The notes: a model not told the origin generated them from the sequence alone. 64,000 bases of DNA from Castellaniella denitrificans (GCF_042653765.1 NZ_JBHSEZ010000029.1:1-64000), one strand, 5' to 3'. Numbered from the stretch's first letter, positions 1-7,953 are shown. Numbers and translations are program-made.

Positions 1-2456
1 TGTCTGGCGGTGTGTACAGCTACAGCTACACGCTGACCTCGGCGACGACCGATGGCGTCGGCGTGGAGAGCGACGACTTCACGGTGAAGGTCACCGACAG
101 CGATGGCGATGAGGCCACGGCGGGCCTGACGGTCGAGATCGTGGACGATGTGCCGACGATCGGCGATACCGTCGCCCAGGTGGAACTGTGGGGAGGCGAT
201 GGCACGATCCATGAGGTGAGCGGCACGCTCGACGGCCTGAATTTCGGGGCGGATGGTGCGCAGGATGTAGCTGTGGATGGCGCCACCACGTCGGCCGGGT
301 ATGACCCCGACGACAGTAGCTGGACGTTCACGTTCGAGGATGGCGGCAAACTGACCATTTCCACGGATGGTTCGTACACCTATACGTCATCGCAGCCGTT
401 CCCGGGCGACAAGACGTTCGAGATCACGGTGACGGACGGCGATGGTGATACCGACACGGGCACCTTGAAGCTGGATATGCCGGACTACGCGAAGGACAGC
501 GGCGATAACAGCGACAATGTCCTGACCGGCAGCCCCAGCGATGGCGGCGCGGATGGCTACGTCAACGACACCATCCTCGGCGACGCGGGTGGCCAGCAGA
601 TCGTACAGCAGGGTGAAAGCTACAACATCGGCATCATGCTCGATATTTCGGGAACCATGAATGCGCTCACGGGATACGACAAGGATGGTAATGCCACCAG
701 CGGGCCGGATGGCGTGACGCGCTATGAGGCGGCTGTTAACGCGCTCTCGAATCTGCTCAACAGCTTGGAAGGCCATGATAATACGATTAATCTGTCGATC
801 GTGACCTTTGCGACTTATGCGGAAGATCCTTTGCAAATCACCTTGAAGGATGGAGTCTACACTTATACCTATACTGAGCACATTAATGGTCGGATATCAA
901 TATCCACACAGGAATTTAATAATTTTCAGGATCTAGTCAATCGAGTTCTAAAGGATATTCCTCCCGCTTATGAAATGGACAGCCCTTTTGGGGCTACGGA
1001 TCAGGGGCTAGCCGCACAGGAAATGACGCAGTGGCTGGAAGCGTTGCAAAAGGCCGGCGCTGCGGGAGATCACACCCATATCTATCTCGTGACCGATGGG
1101 AACCCTAATCCAGTAGTTGATCATGGCAGTGCCGGTATTGATGGTGATATCAGAGTCTTAAAGAAACAAATCGAGAACATGGGTGGCGGCAATCCGGATG
1201 CCGATGGTTTCCTGCATACGATCGGGATGGGTAAGGATGATCCTTCAGATCGGGAGGCCCCCAGCCGGGACAACCTTGAAAAATGGTCCAGCGACGGCAC
1301 GACGCAATTCATCAACAATCCGAAGGATCTGTCGGCGGAGCTGACCGGCGGCAAGGAATGGGAAGAGTCCAACCCGATGGGCTCGGATGTGATCTTCGGC
1401 GGCGACGGGCACGACGTGATCTTCGGCGAGAACTTCATCTATAAGGTGGGGGATAATCCGACGCTCAACGGTATGGATGCGCTGCGGCAGTATGTTCTGG
1501 CCCAGGGCGTGATCGGGTTGGGCGCCGGCGGCGGTCTCACCGATGCCCAGGTGGTCGAATACGTCCGCGCCCATCCCGATGCGTTCAGTCCCGATACGCC
1601 CTTCCTGAATGCGGAGGGTGAGGTGCTCGGCAAGGGCGACGTGCTGATCGGTGGTTCCGGCAACGACACGCTGTTTGGCCAGGACGGCAACGACCTGCTG
1701 ATCGGCGATGGCGATCAGAATGCGCACAAGGCGCTGAGCGATCATCTTGGCTTGAACCAGACCTGGGGCAGCCAGGGCCAGGGCAACGAAGCCAATGTCG
1801 AAAAGCTGGTCGAGCATATCCACGGCCTGGATGCCGAGGGCTTGAAGGATCTCGCCGACTGGGCCTCCACGAACCTGGGGGGAGAGCATCCGACCGGCGG
1901 CGGCGATCAGTTGTTCGGCGGTGTCGGTGACGACGTGTTGATCGGCGGTTCCGGCGATGACACGCTGAAAGGTGGCGTCGGCGACGACGTGCTGATCGGC
2001 GGCGCCGGCAACGACGTGCTGCAAGGTGGCGATGGCGACGACGTGCTGATCGGCGGTGCTGGCAACGACACGCTGATCGGTGGCCTGGGTGATGATGTCT
2101 TCGTGTGGACCCTCGGCAACCAGGGAACCACGGACAAGCCCGCGGTTGATCACATCGCTGATTTCGGCATGGGCGGCGGCGATCCCAATGGCCAGGACAA
2201 GCTGGATCTGTCCGACCTGTTGCAGATCCCCGCGGATGAAAATGACCTGACGCAGTACCTGCATGTCGCGTATGACAGCACGACTAACAGTACCGTCATC
2301 AATATCAGCACGTCCGGGGGGGTTTCCGCCACCCATTACGACCAGCAGATCGTCATCGACAATACCGATCTGACGGCGGGCTACGATGACTCTCAGGCCG
2401 ACCTGATCAATAGCCTGATCCAGCAAGGCAAGCTGCAGGTCGACAGCAACGGCTAG
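1..2456 (+). CDS. C-terminal part of a giant RTX adhesin (LapA-like), 5' end outside the window
   Basis: The frame is open to the left edge, so this is the 3' portion of a larger gene. In order it holds immunoglobulin-like VCBS/cadherin-type repeats (to about 480), a von Willebrand A domain beginning near 620 with the metal-site motif DISGTM at about 642-659, and three blocks of calcium-binding nonapeptide RTX repeats of the form GGxGxDxLxG (about 1384-1430, 1639-1710, 1894-2100). It ends in a hydrophobic, acidic tail typical of type I secretion substrates. Such adhesins are exported by an ABC/TolC system, held at the outer membrane and freed by LapG. The lapG and lapD genes 1.5 kb downstream support that role. 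The retention module and LapG cleavage site would be N-terminal and are not visible. Bases about 770-1250 are clearly richer in A+T than the flanks, which suggests a recombined vWA segment. Confidence 0.9.
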   Translation, partial: SGGVYSYSYTLTSATTDGVGVESDDFTVKVTDSDGDEATAGLTVEIVDDVPTIGDTVAQVELWGGDGTIHEVSGTLDGLNFGADGAQDVAVDGATTSAGYDPDDSSWTFTFEDGGKLTISTDGSYTYTSSQPFPGDKTFEITVTDGDGDTDTGTLKLDMPDYAKDSGDNSDNVLTGSPSDGGADGYVNDTILGDAGGQQIVQQGESYNIGIMLDISGTMNALTGYDKDGNATSGPDGVTRYEAAVNALSNLLNSLEGHDNTINLSIVTFATYAEDPLQITLKDGVYTYTYTEHINGRISISTQEFNNFQDLVNRVLKDIPPAYEMDSPFGATDQGLAAQEMTQWLEALQKAGAAGDHTHIYLVTDGNPNPVVDHGSAGIDGDIRVLKKQIENMGGGNPDADGFLHTIGMGKDDPSDREAPSRDNLEKWSSDGTTQFINNPKDLSAELTGGKEWEESNPMGSDVIFGGDGHDVIFGENFIYKVGDNPTLNGMDALRQYVLAQGVIGLGAGGGLTDAQVVEYVRAHPDAFSPDTPFLNAEGEVLGKGDVLIGGSGNDTLFGQDGNDLLIGDGDQNAHKALSDHLGLNQTWGSQGQGNEANVEKLVEHIHGLDAEGLKDLADWASTNLGGEHPTGGGDQLFGGVGDDVLIGGSGDDTLKGGVGDDVLIGGAGNDVLQGGDGDDVLIGGAGNDTLIGGLGDDVFVWTLGNQGTTDKPAVDHIADFGMGGGDPNGQDKLDLSDLLQIPADENDLTQYLHVAYDSTTNSTVINISTSGGVSATHYDQQIVIDNTDLTAGYDDSQADLINSLIQQGKLQVDSNG

Positions 2457-2473
2457 GCGTCTCCGTTGCCGTG

Positions 2474-2519
2474 AAGAACAGGCCGCCCGTCCCTCATGGG
2501 GGTGGGCGGCCTTGTTCTT
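2474..2519 (+). terminator. Rho-independent-type terminator of the adhesin gene
   Basis: A 15-bp stem (2474-2488 with 2504-2519, one bulged base) encloses a 15-nt loop and ends in TTGTTCTT. It starts 17 bases after the adhesin stop codon. The T tract is interrupted, so some read-through is possible. Confidence 0.75.
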
Positions 2520-2698
2520 GTGCGGGCGGGCGATCGAGGCCTCGGTCTTGATTTGCTCAAGTCCGCGCTTGCTTCTTGAGGAAAGAGGCGCTGTCAGCGC
2601 CCTGGGGATTGAGCTCTGGGGATTAATTTTGAGGGCGCCGCGACGCTGGAAGACGTCTTTCTCGATTGATCTGGCATGTGGTGGCCTGTGATCGTTTG

Positions 2699-2737
2699 AT
2701 CCGTCCGTAGATCCCAGTCTGGCGGAGTGGTGGTTGC
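2699..2737 (-). repeat. Short degenerate repeat shared with 49837-49872, in a gene-free gap
   Basis: The 2520-2841 gap contains no gene I can support. Read on the minus strand, this segment carries the 12-mer CCGCCAGACTGG, then six unrelated bases, then CGGACGGAT, preceded by GCAAC. The plus strand at 49837-49872 has the same 12-mer, the same six-base spacing and CGAACGGAT, also preceded by GCAAC. Both copies sit beside a toxin-antitoxin-type gene. It may be the relic of a mobile element end; two copies only, so this is tentative. Confidence 0.4.
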
Positions 2738-2841
2738 ATCTTCAGAATGGGGGCTTTCCGAGTCTGGCAATACAGGGGCCAATCCGTGGCAACCTTGGCG
2801 TGCCAGGCTTTTGCTGGTCGCAACCCATCAATCTTGTGCTA

Positions 2842-2860
2842 GTTATTATCCGGTGATAAC
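2842..2860. promoter_or_regulatory. Imperfect palindrome directly before the TumE-TumA-like gene, probable autoregulatory operator
   Basis: GTTATTA-TCCGG-TGATAAC, with 6 of 7 arm positions matching, ends at the base before the ATG. The downstream protein has a helix-turn-helix domain of an antitoxin family, and such proteins commonly repress their own promoter. Function is inferred from position and symmetry. Confidence 0.5.
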
Positions 2861-3370
2861 ATGAGGCCAGACCCGAACCTGGATACGCTGCTTTTGCTCG
2901 ATGGCGAGTCGTTTGTGGCGGACAAGACAGGCAAACTGTGGGTCAAGTTCGATGTGAAACGGGTCGAAGCATCTGCGCAACGCCCACATGGCATCAAATA
3001 TTCGCTGACGCTGATGAAAATGCTGAAGGTCGGTATCGCCTCGCTGGAGCAATACAAGGCCAGGACGCTTGCGATTGCCCGGGGCGAATATCAACCCGGG
3101 CCTGGCGAGCCCAAGGTCTGGTTCCAATCCATTGAAAGCCTGTCTCAAATCCTGTCGGACAAGAACCGGGCTTTGCTGGCGTTGATCGCTGAGACCAAGC
3201 CGCAATCAGTCAATGAGCTGGCCATGAGAGCCGGCCGGGCCAAATCCAATCTTTCGCGCACACTGCGCACGATGGAGCGGTATGGTCTGATCCGCTTCGA
3301 GAAGGGTGCCGGGCGGCAATTGGCTCCTCGAGCGAATTACTCCGGCATCTCGTTGGAAATGCCGTTCTGA
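2861..3370 (+). CDS. TumE toxin remnant fused to TumA-type HTH antitoxin
   Basis: Residues about 1-50 resemble the start of TumE (DUF6516) toxins, including the characteristic HGIKYSLTL stretch. From about residue 51 (MKMLKVGI) the protein continues in frame as a TumA-like antitoxin, with a winged helix-turn-helix at about 105-150 (RAKSNLSRTLRTMERYGLI). TumE proteins are normally about 110-130 residues and are encoded separately, just upstream of TumA. Here most of the toxin is missing, so this looks like an in-frame deletion that left an antitoxin with a toxin-derived leader. The intact HTH and the palindrome just upstream suggest it still binds DNA. Alternatively the N-terminal part may have become a regulatory extension. 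Family assignment rests on remembered motifs. Confidence 0.65.
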   Translation: MRPDPNLDTLLLLDGESFVADKTGKLWVKFDVKRVEASAQRPHGIKYSLTLMKMLKVGIASLEQYKARTLAIARGEYQPGPGEPKVWFQSIESLSQILSDKNRALLALIAETKPQSVNELAMRAGRAKSNLSRTLRTMERYGLIRFEKGAGRQLAPRANYSGISLEMPF

Positions 3371-3437
3371 CCCGGAAATTTCACGAGGCGCATAATGAAA
3401 CGCCGGACTGCCGGCCGTATCTGCAATGGATGCGCCG

Positions 3438-3851
3438 TCAGGTGGATGATGCAGCCTCTGGAGTCCAGATCAGCACTTTATGCGCTGCCACCGTTTTTTT
3501 GAAAGACTCGCTGGCAGTGGCCCAATCTACGATGTCCACCTTCCAGGGGAGATCCGACATGCTGAATTCGTCTGCGAGTGCGGTCCGGGTATCGAGCGTC
3601 AGCGGCTGCGGGCTGATGATGGCAAGGTCAAGGTCGGAATAGGGCTTGGCGGTGTGCCTGGCCCGGGAGCCGAAAGCCCAGACTTCACCTTCCGGCACGT
3701 ATTTGGCCAAGATGTCCTTGATGATCGACCATTGGCCTGGCGTGACGTCGATGTTGGGAGTGCGGTCAGTCATGTCAGCCGGGCCCTTAGCTGGTCTGGC
3801 CCTTAGCTGGTCTCGCAGATAGCGCTTGACGGCGGGCCGCCGCTCCCCCAT
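3438..3851 (-). CDS. MNT-domain nucleotidyltransferase (MntA-like antitoxin), start region altered
   Basis: It contains the minimal nucleotidyltransferase signature GSRAR followed by SDLDLAI, with the two metal-binding aspartates, in the middle of the protein. Relatives transfer AMP groups, and in HepT/MntA pairs they neutralise a HEPN toxin. No HepT-like partner gene lies next to it. The core domain begins at an internal ATG at 3773. The longer start chosen here (ATG at 3851, with GTG at 3854 just before) has a good AAGGAGG ribosome site. A 16-bp tandem duplication at 3782-3813 joins the leader to the core; without it the leader would end in a stop overlapping the 3773 ATG (ATGA). So 3773 may be the ancestral start. 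Confidence 0.75.
   Translation of the reverse strand: MGERRPAVKRYLRDQLRARPAKGPADMTDRTPNIDVTPGQWSIIKDILAKYVPEGEVWAFGSRARHTAKPYSDLDLAIISPQPLTLDTRTALADEFSMSDLPWKVDIVDWATASESFKKTVAAHKVLIWTPEAASST
3782..3813. repeat. Perfect 16-bp tandem duplication
   Basis: GGCCCTTAGCTGGTCT occurs twice in direct succession (3782-3797 and 3798-3813). As 16 is not a multiple of three, it changes the reading frame of the minus-strand gene covering it. Confidence 0.95.
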
Positions 3852-3975
3852 CACCGCCTCCTTGTCTTAGACGCCAATGGCAAGGCCCCTCCGACGCAGG
3901 TAGCATCCGCACAAAGATCGTGGAAATATTGCGGCGCCCCTTTCCTGGCGTCTCCATTTGTATCAAAATCCGTGC

Positions 3976-4659
3976 ATGCCCTATTGCCAGCCGACCGCTG
4001 CCAGGGTCCGGGCCCTGTCGCGAGGGCTGACGACGCTGGTCTTGTGCCTGGCGCTGGCCTGGGGGCCGGCGCCGGCGGTCACGTTCGATCCGGGGGCGCT
4101 GGCGTCCTACGCCCGCCAGCATTACGGGGCCAAGGCCGGGCGCGCAGTGGAATCCTGGCAGGCCATGCTGGCCCAGGCCGCCGGGCTGGACGAGCAGGAA
4201 AAACTGCGCATGGCCAACGGCTTCTGGAACAACGCCCTGATCGGGGGGGAAGACATCTCCATCTGGGGCCAGGTGGATTACTGGGCCACGCCGCTGCAAT
4301 CCCTGGCCAAGGGTTCCGGGGATTGCGAAGACTACGTGATCGGCAAGTATTTTTCCCTGCTGTATCTGGGCGTGGCGCCCGAGAAGTTGCGCTTCGTCTA
4401 TGTGCGCGCCCAGATCGGCAGCCAGAGCATCGCCCACATGGTGCTGGGTTATTATCCGCAGCCTCAGGCCGAGCCCCTGGTGCTCGACAGCCTGGTGGAC
4501 CGGATCCAGCCCGCGCACAATCGACCGGACTTGACGCCGGTGTTCAGTTTCAATGCCCAGGGGGTGTACATCCCGGGCGGGAAGCGGTCTTCGGTGGAAA
4601 GCATCGGCCGCTGGCGGGATCTGCTGTCCCGCATGCGGACCGAAGGTTTTCAGCCGTGA
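3976..4659 (+). CDS. lapG: LapG-type periplasmic cysteine protease
   Basis: A bacterial transglutaminase-like cysteine peptidase (BTLCP family) that cleaves the N-terminal region of LapA-type adhesins and so releases them from the outer membrane. The 227-residue protein has an N-terminal signal peptide with a hydrophobic stretch at about 18-34. The catalytic triad is visible as Cys117 (SGDCEDY), His154 (AHMVLGYY) and Asp171 (VLDSL). The ATG at 3976 is preferred; a TTG at 3958 in the same frame would only lengthen the N-terminus. lapD follows 18 bases downstream, so the two are probably cotranscribed. LapD holds LapG inactive when c-di-GMP is high. The cognate adhesin is almost certainly the RTX protein ending at 2456. 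Confidence 0.93.
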   Translation: MPYCQPTAARVRALSRGLTTLVLCLALAWGPAPAVTFDPGALASYARQHYGAKAGRAVESWQAMLAQAAGLDEQEKLRMANGFWNNALIGGEDISIWGQVDYWATPLQSLAKGSGDCEDYVIGKYFSLLYLGVAPEKLRFVYVRAQIGSQSIAHMVLGYYPQPQAEPLVLDSLVDRIQPAHNRPDLTPVFSFNAQGVYIPGGKRSSVESIGRWRDLLSRMRTEGFQP

Positions 4660-4677
4660 TGGAATGAAAGGAATGTC

Positions 4678-6576
4678 ATGTCCCTGTTGAGACAATTGTT
4701 GTTGAGCGTGACCCTGGCGATCCTGGTGATTCTGGCCGGGGCGACCCTGTTCAGTATCGGCTCGGCGCGCCAGTACCTGGATGCCCAGTTGCAGGGCCAG
4801 AGCGATTCCACGGCGACGTCCCTGGCCTTGACGCTGTCGCAGCCGTCCAATCAGGATCCGACGGTGCGGGAACTGCTGATTTCCGTGCTGTTCGACAGCG
4901 GCCAGTTCCGGGTGGTGGAATTCCTCGATCCCACGGGACGGATCCTGATTCGCCGCGAGATCGAGGACGGCCATGACGACCGGGTCACGGCGCCGAACTG
5001 GTTCAGCCACCTGCTGCCCCTGGAGCGGCACGAGGCCCAGCGCCAGGTGACCAATGGCTGGTCCCAACTGGGCGTGGTGCGGCTCCAGGCGAACGATGCC
5101 TACGCGCGCAATGCGCTGTGGGCCAGCACCGTGCGGATCGTGACGCTGACGGTGGGGGCCGGCATCCTGTGGGGGCTGTTCGTGGTGATGCTGATGCGCT
5201 GGCTGCGCCGGGCGCTGCAGGACGACGTGACGGCGCGGGTCCAGGCCATGGCGCGGGCATCGGAAGGCGACGACCTGCCGCCGGTGCGCCACCCCGCGAT
5301 GGTGGAACTGCGCGAGGTCGCCCAGATCATCACGCGCACGCACGAACGGGTGCGGGCGACGGCGGCGGAACGCCAGTCGCGCATCGAATCGCTGGAGCTC
5401 GAACTGAACCAGGACGCGGTGACGGGCCTGGCCAACCGGAAATACTTCATCAACGAACTGCGCCGGCTGCTGGAGCAGTCCGAGCCCGGCCAGGGCGAGG
5501 CCGGCCATGTGATGCTGTTCCGCCAGTGCGACCTGCAGGCGATCAACCAGACCATGAGCCGCCAGGTGGTGGATCAGTGGCTGCGCAACATGGGCCAGCT
5601 GGTGCTGGAGGTGCTGCGCGAGCGGCTGGGGCCGCAGGCCTGGCTGGCGCGCCTGAACGGTTCGGACTTCGCCTTCGTCCTGCCGATGGTGCCCGGCCCG
5701 GTGGCGGTGCGCGTGGCGCAGGCCGTGGGCGAGATCCTGCAGGCGCAGCGCATCCAGCTGGGCCAGGCGGGGCTGTGCCGCTGGCGCATGGTGCTGACGG
5801 ATTTCGAGCCGGGCGAGGAACTCAGCGACGTGCTGTCGCGCCTGGACGAGGCCCTGATGCGGGCGGAAAGCGGCGGCCATGCGGACGTGGAATACCTGCC
5901 GGGCGAGGATTTGCGCGGCGTGGCCGGCAGCCGGGGCGGCGGCGAGCAGGCCTGGCGGGCGCTGTTGCGCAACGCCCTGGACGAGGGCTGGTTCTCCCTG
6001 GCGACCCAGCGCGATCCGTCCGCTGGCTCCGATGAGCGCGCGCAGGGCCTGCTGACCCTGCATGAACCCGGCGCTTCGGAACCCCTGTCGGGTTATCTGT
6101 TCATGCCGCCGGCGGTGCGCCTGGGGCTGTCCGCGGCCTGCGACGTCCAGGCCATCGGGCTGGGGCTGGGCTGGCTGCGCGCGCATCGGGGGGATCTGGT
6201 GCTGCGCGTGTCGCTGGCCTCGATCCTGCATGAGGAATTCCGCGGTGAAGTCGCCAGCCTGCTGGCCGAGATGCCCGACCAGAGCGCCCGCCTGCTGATC
6301 GACCTGGATTCCTACGGGCTGGTGGCGCATCGCGCGCAGGTGGTGGCGTTCGCCTCGATGCTGCGCGAACATGGCGTGCGCCTGGGGCTGCGGCGCTTCG
6401 CCGAGCAGCCCGAGGCGCTGCTGTACCTGCACGAGATCCGGCCCGAATACATCCGCGTGTCGGGCAATCTGCTGGCCGCCCAGGCGGACAGCCCGGGCGC
6501 CCGCCGCCTGCTGGCCGCCGTCCAGGAAACCGCCCGGGAGATCGGCGCGGTGGTGGACCTGGCGGCCGGGTCGTAG
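4678..6576 (+). CDS. lapD: LapD-type inner-membrane c-di-GMP receptor with degenerate GGDEF and EAL domains
   Basis: Layout of the 632 residues: transmembrane helix at about 7-27, periplasmic LapD/MoxY-type domain at about 30-148, second helix at about 151-172, HAMP at about 175-225, GGDEF-like domain at about 240-400, EAL-like domain at about 430-632. The periplasmic domain has Trp128 in NGWSQLG, matching the tryptophan that grips LapG in Pseudomonas LapD. The GGDEF signature is replaced by NGSDF and no EALxR motif is present, so the protein should bind c-di-GMP rather than make or degrade it. High c-di-GMP makes LapD sequester LapG and keeps the adhesin on the surface. The EAL region stops early (VVDLAAGS), where relatives usually continue for another 20-30 residues. 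Confidence 0.9.
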   Translation: MSLLRQLLLSVTLAILVILAGATLFSIGSARQYLDAQLQGQSDSTATSLALTLSQPSNQDPTVRELLISVLFDSGQFRVVEFLDPTGRILIRREIEDGHDDRVTAPNWFSHLLPLERHEAQRQVTNGWSQLGVVRLQANDAYARNALWASTVRIVTLTVGAGILWGLFVVMLMRWLRRALQDDVTARVQAMARASEGDDLPPVRHPAMVELREVAQIITRTHERVRATAAERQSRIESLELELNQDAVTGLANRKYFINELRRLLEQSEPGQGEAGHVMLFRQCDLQAINQTMSRQVVDQWLRNMGQLVLEVLRERLGPQAWLARLNGSDFAFVLPMVPGPVAVRVAQAVGEILQAQRIQLGQAGLCRWRMVLTDFEPGEELSDVLSRLDEALMRAESGGHADVEYLPGEDLRGVAGSRGGGEQAWRALLRNALDEGWFSLATQRDPSAGSDERAQGLLTLHEPGASEPLSGYLFMPPAVRLGLSAACDVQAIGLGLGWLRAHRGDLVLRVSLASILHEEFRGEVASLLAEMPDQSARLLIDLDSYGLVAHRAQVVAFASMLREHGVRLGLRRFAEQPEALLYLHEIRPEYIRVSGNLLAAQADSPGARRLLAAVQETAREIGAVVDLAAGS

Positions 6577-6593
6577 GACGCGATCGCGTAGAC

Positions 6594-6599
6594 TATAAT
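6594..6599 (+). promoter_or_regulatory. Probable -10 element of the tRNA-Arg promoter
   Basis: A perfect TATAAT lies 66 bases before the tRNA, followed by a GC-rich discriminator; no convincing -35 is seen at 16-18 bases. Between this box and the tRNA the leader forms a perfect 9-bp hairpin (GCGGCCGCC at 6617-6625 with GGCGGCCGC at 6632-6640). Confidence 0.55.
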
Positions 6600-6665
6600 C
6601 GCCTGCCTGCGCCGGTGCGGCCGCCTTCCCGGGCGGCCGCCGTCGCCGCGCGCTTCAGGCGCCGC

Positions 6666-6740
6666 GTCTCCGTAGTTAAATGGATATAACTTTCCCCTCC
6701 TAAGGGAAGATTGCAGGTTCGATTCCTGCCGGAGACGCCA
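6666..6740 (+). tRNA. tRNA-Arg (anticodon CCU)
   Basis: All four arms fold: acceptor GTCTCCG with CGGAGAC, D-arm region GTTAAATGGATATAAC, anticodon stem TTCCC/GGGAA around the loop CTCCTAA, T-arm GCAGG-TTCGATT-CCTGC. The discriminator is G and CCA is genome-encoded. The sequence is close to E. coli tRNA-Arg(CCU). ybaK ends five bases downstream on the opposite strand. Confidence 0.97.
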
Positions 6741-6745
6741 GAAAT

Positions 6746-7237
6746 CTATTCTTCCAACGCCACCGACACGGGCTTGGCGCCCAGCGCCCCGGTCAGCACG
6801 CCCGACGCCACGCTGATCAGGTAGCCCCGCCGTCCGCCATTCAGGTAGACCGTATCGTAGTCCAGCAGGCCGGCCTCGACCCAGACCGGCATGCGCTTGC
6901 GCGTGGCGAAAGGCGAAGTGCCGCCGACCTGGTAGCCCGAATGACGCTGCGCCGTCTCCGGCGCGCAGGGTGCGATCTTCTTGGCCCCGGTCTGGCGGGC
7001 CAGGTTCTTGGTGGACACTTCGCAGTCGCCGTGCATCAGCACGACCAGCGGCCGGGCCTGCTCGTCTTCCATGATCAGGGTCTTGGCGACCTGGTGCAGG
7101 GGCACGCCCAGCTGGCGCGCGGCCTCGCGCGCGCCGCCGTGGTCGACGTAGTCGTAGGGATGCTCGCCAAAGGGGATCTTCTGCTGCCGCAGCCAGTGGG
7201 TGGCGGGGGTTTCGGAGGTGTGCTTGGTCTTGGACAT
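6746..7237 (-). CDS. ybaK: YbaK/EbsC family Cys-tRNA(Pro) deacylase
   Basis: A 163-residue protein of the YbaK trans-editing family, which hydrolyses Cys-tRNA(Pro) made by mistake by prolyl-tRNA synthetase. Family features are the early KTL...VLMHGD block, the catalytic-site lysine region (STKNLARQTGAKK) and the central GGTSPF motif. Length fits single-domain YbaK. The start MSKTKHTSE at 7237 is chosen because residues encoded further upstream show no family similarity and would run into the higA gene. It ends next to the tRNA gene on the other strand. Confidence 0.92.
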   Translation of the reverse strand: MSKTKHTSETPATHWLRQQKIPFGEHPYDYVDHGGAREAARQLGVPLHQVAKTLIMEDEQARPLVVLMHGDCEVSTKNLARQTGAKKIAPCAPETAQRHSGYQVGGTSPFATRKRMPVWVEAGLLDYDTVYLNGGRRGYLISVASGVLTGALGAKPVSVALEE

Positions 7238-7268
7238 ATGGGAAGGAACCTGCGGGCAGGGGACTCGT

Positions 7269-7607
7269 TCAGGCGGTCGCGCGGGATGCCGGTATCCGGA
7301 GGGAGGCGTTCGCGATGATCGGTTTGACGCTTTTCGCCTCGCGCTCGTAGGCGCGGTGGCGCACGTCCCAGAGTTCGACGGCATGCTGGATGTTGAGCCA
7401 GAATTCGGGTGTATTGCCCAGGGCCGCCGCGAGCTTGATGGCCATGGGGGCCGTCAGGGTGCCCTTGTCGTGCACGATCCGGCTCAGTGTGTTGCGATGG
7501 ACCCCCATGGCGTCGGCCAGCGTGTTCAACCCGATTCCCAGGGGTTCCAGGAATTCGCTCGTCAGCATCTGGCCGACCGTGACGGGGCGCCGTTTCGTGT
7601 TTCGCAT
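7269..7607 (-). CDS. higA: HigA-family antitoxin (XRE-type HTH)
   Basis: A 112-residue antitoxin with a Cro/C1-type helix-turn-helix (GIGLNTLADAMGVHRNTLSR), followed by the conserved segment FWLNIQHAVELWD found in the VapI/HigA family. It should neutralise the HigB toxin encoded 11 bases upstream and repress the shared promoter, probably through the palindrome at 7932-7948. The start MRNTKRRPV follows a GAAAGG-like ribosome site. Toxin-first order is usual for higBA, unlike most type II systems. Confidence 0.92.
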   Translation of the reverse strand: MRNTKRRPVTVGQMLTSEFLEPLGIGLNTLADAMGVHRNTLSRIVHDKGTLTAPMAIKLAAALGNTPEFWLNIQHAVELWDVRHRAYEREAKSVKPIIANASLRIPASRATA

Positions 7608-7618
7608 GCCGGTTCCTT

Positions 7619-7912
7619 TCAGGTCTGGTAGGTGTGGTCGTCGAGATAGGTGTCGGTCGCGGTACCGTCGATCCATCTGAAAATCAGTCTGTGCCGCTGG
7701 TTGATGCGGATCGAGCACCATCCGGCCAGTTTGCCGTGGAGATGTTCGAAACGGTTCCCTGGTGGCGTCTTGAGGTCGTTTTCCTGGGTGGCCGCGTCCA
7801 GAATCTGCAGTTTTCTGAACAAGGCGCCGCGGATCGCATCCGGGATCTTGCGATGGCCGGAATCATTTTCGTAAAAAGCCTCCAGCCAGGCGTCGCGGAA
7901 TTCGACGGCCAT
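7619..7912 (-). CDS. higB: HigB-family mRNA-cleaving toxin
   Basis: A RelE/HigB superfamily toxin of about 97 residues that would cleave mRNA on the ribosome. Typical features are the KLQILDAA segment, the PPGNRFEHLHGKLAGWCSIR strand region with its basic residues, RLIFRW and the C-terminal DDHTYQT. The start at 7912 has GAGG eight bases upstream; an ATG at 7918 is also in frame. A frame extending to 7981 would cross the promoter and is not favoured. The gene heads a two-gene operon with higA. Confidence 0.9.
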   Translation of the reverse strand: MAVEFRDAWLEAFYENDSGHRKIPDAIRGALFRKLQILDAATQENDLKTPPGNRFEHLHGKLAGWCSIRINQRHRLIFRWIDGTATDTYLDDHTYQT

Positions 7913-7924
7913 TGCCATTCCCTC

Positions 7925-7953
7925 ATGGTATGCACAATCCCATTGTGCGTCAA
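7925..7953 (-). promoter_or_regulatory. higBA promoter with an operator between -35 and -10
   Basis: On the minus strand TTGACG (7953-7948) and TACCAT (7930-7925) are separated by exactly 17 bases. That spacer contains the perfect inverted repeat GCACAAT-ccc-ATTGTGC (7932-7948). HigA bound there would block RNA polymerase. The predicted transcript start lies almost at the first ATG, so the mRNA may have a very short leader. Confidence 0.65.

Noticed and set aside
1894..2100. Regular repeats that could be taken for a CRISPR or satellite array
   Set aside because: They are in-frame nonapeptide RTX codons of the adhesin, with no unique spacers.
3787..6432. Very long minus-strand open frame opposite lapG-lapD
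   Set aside because: It is antisense to two well-recognised genes, has low-complexity His/Gln/Arg-rich product typical of GC-rich shadow frames, and shows no domain.
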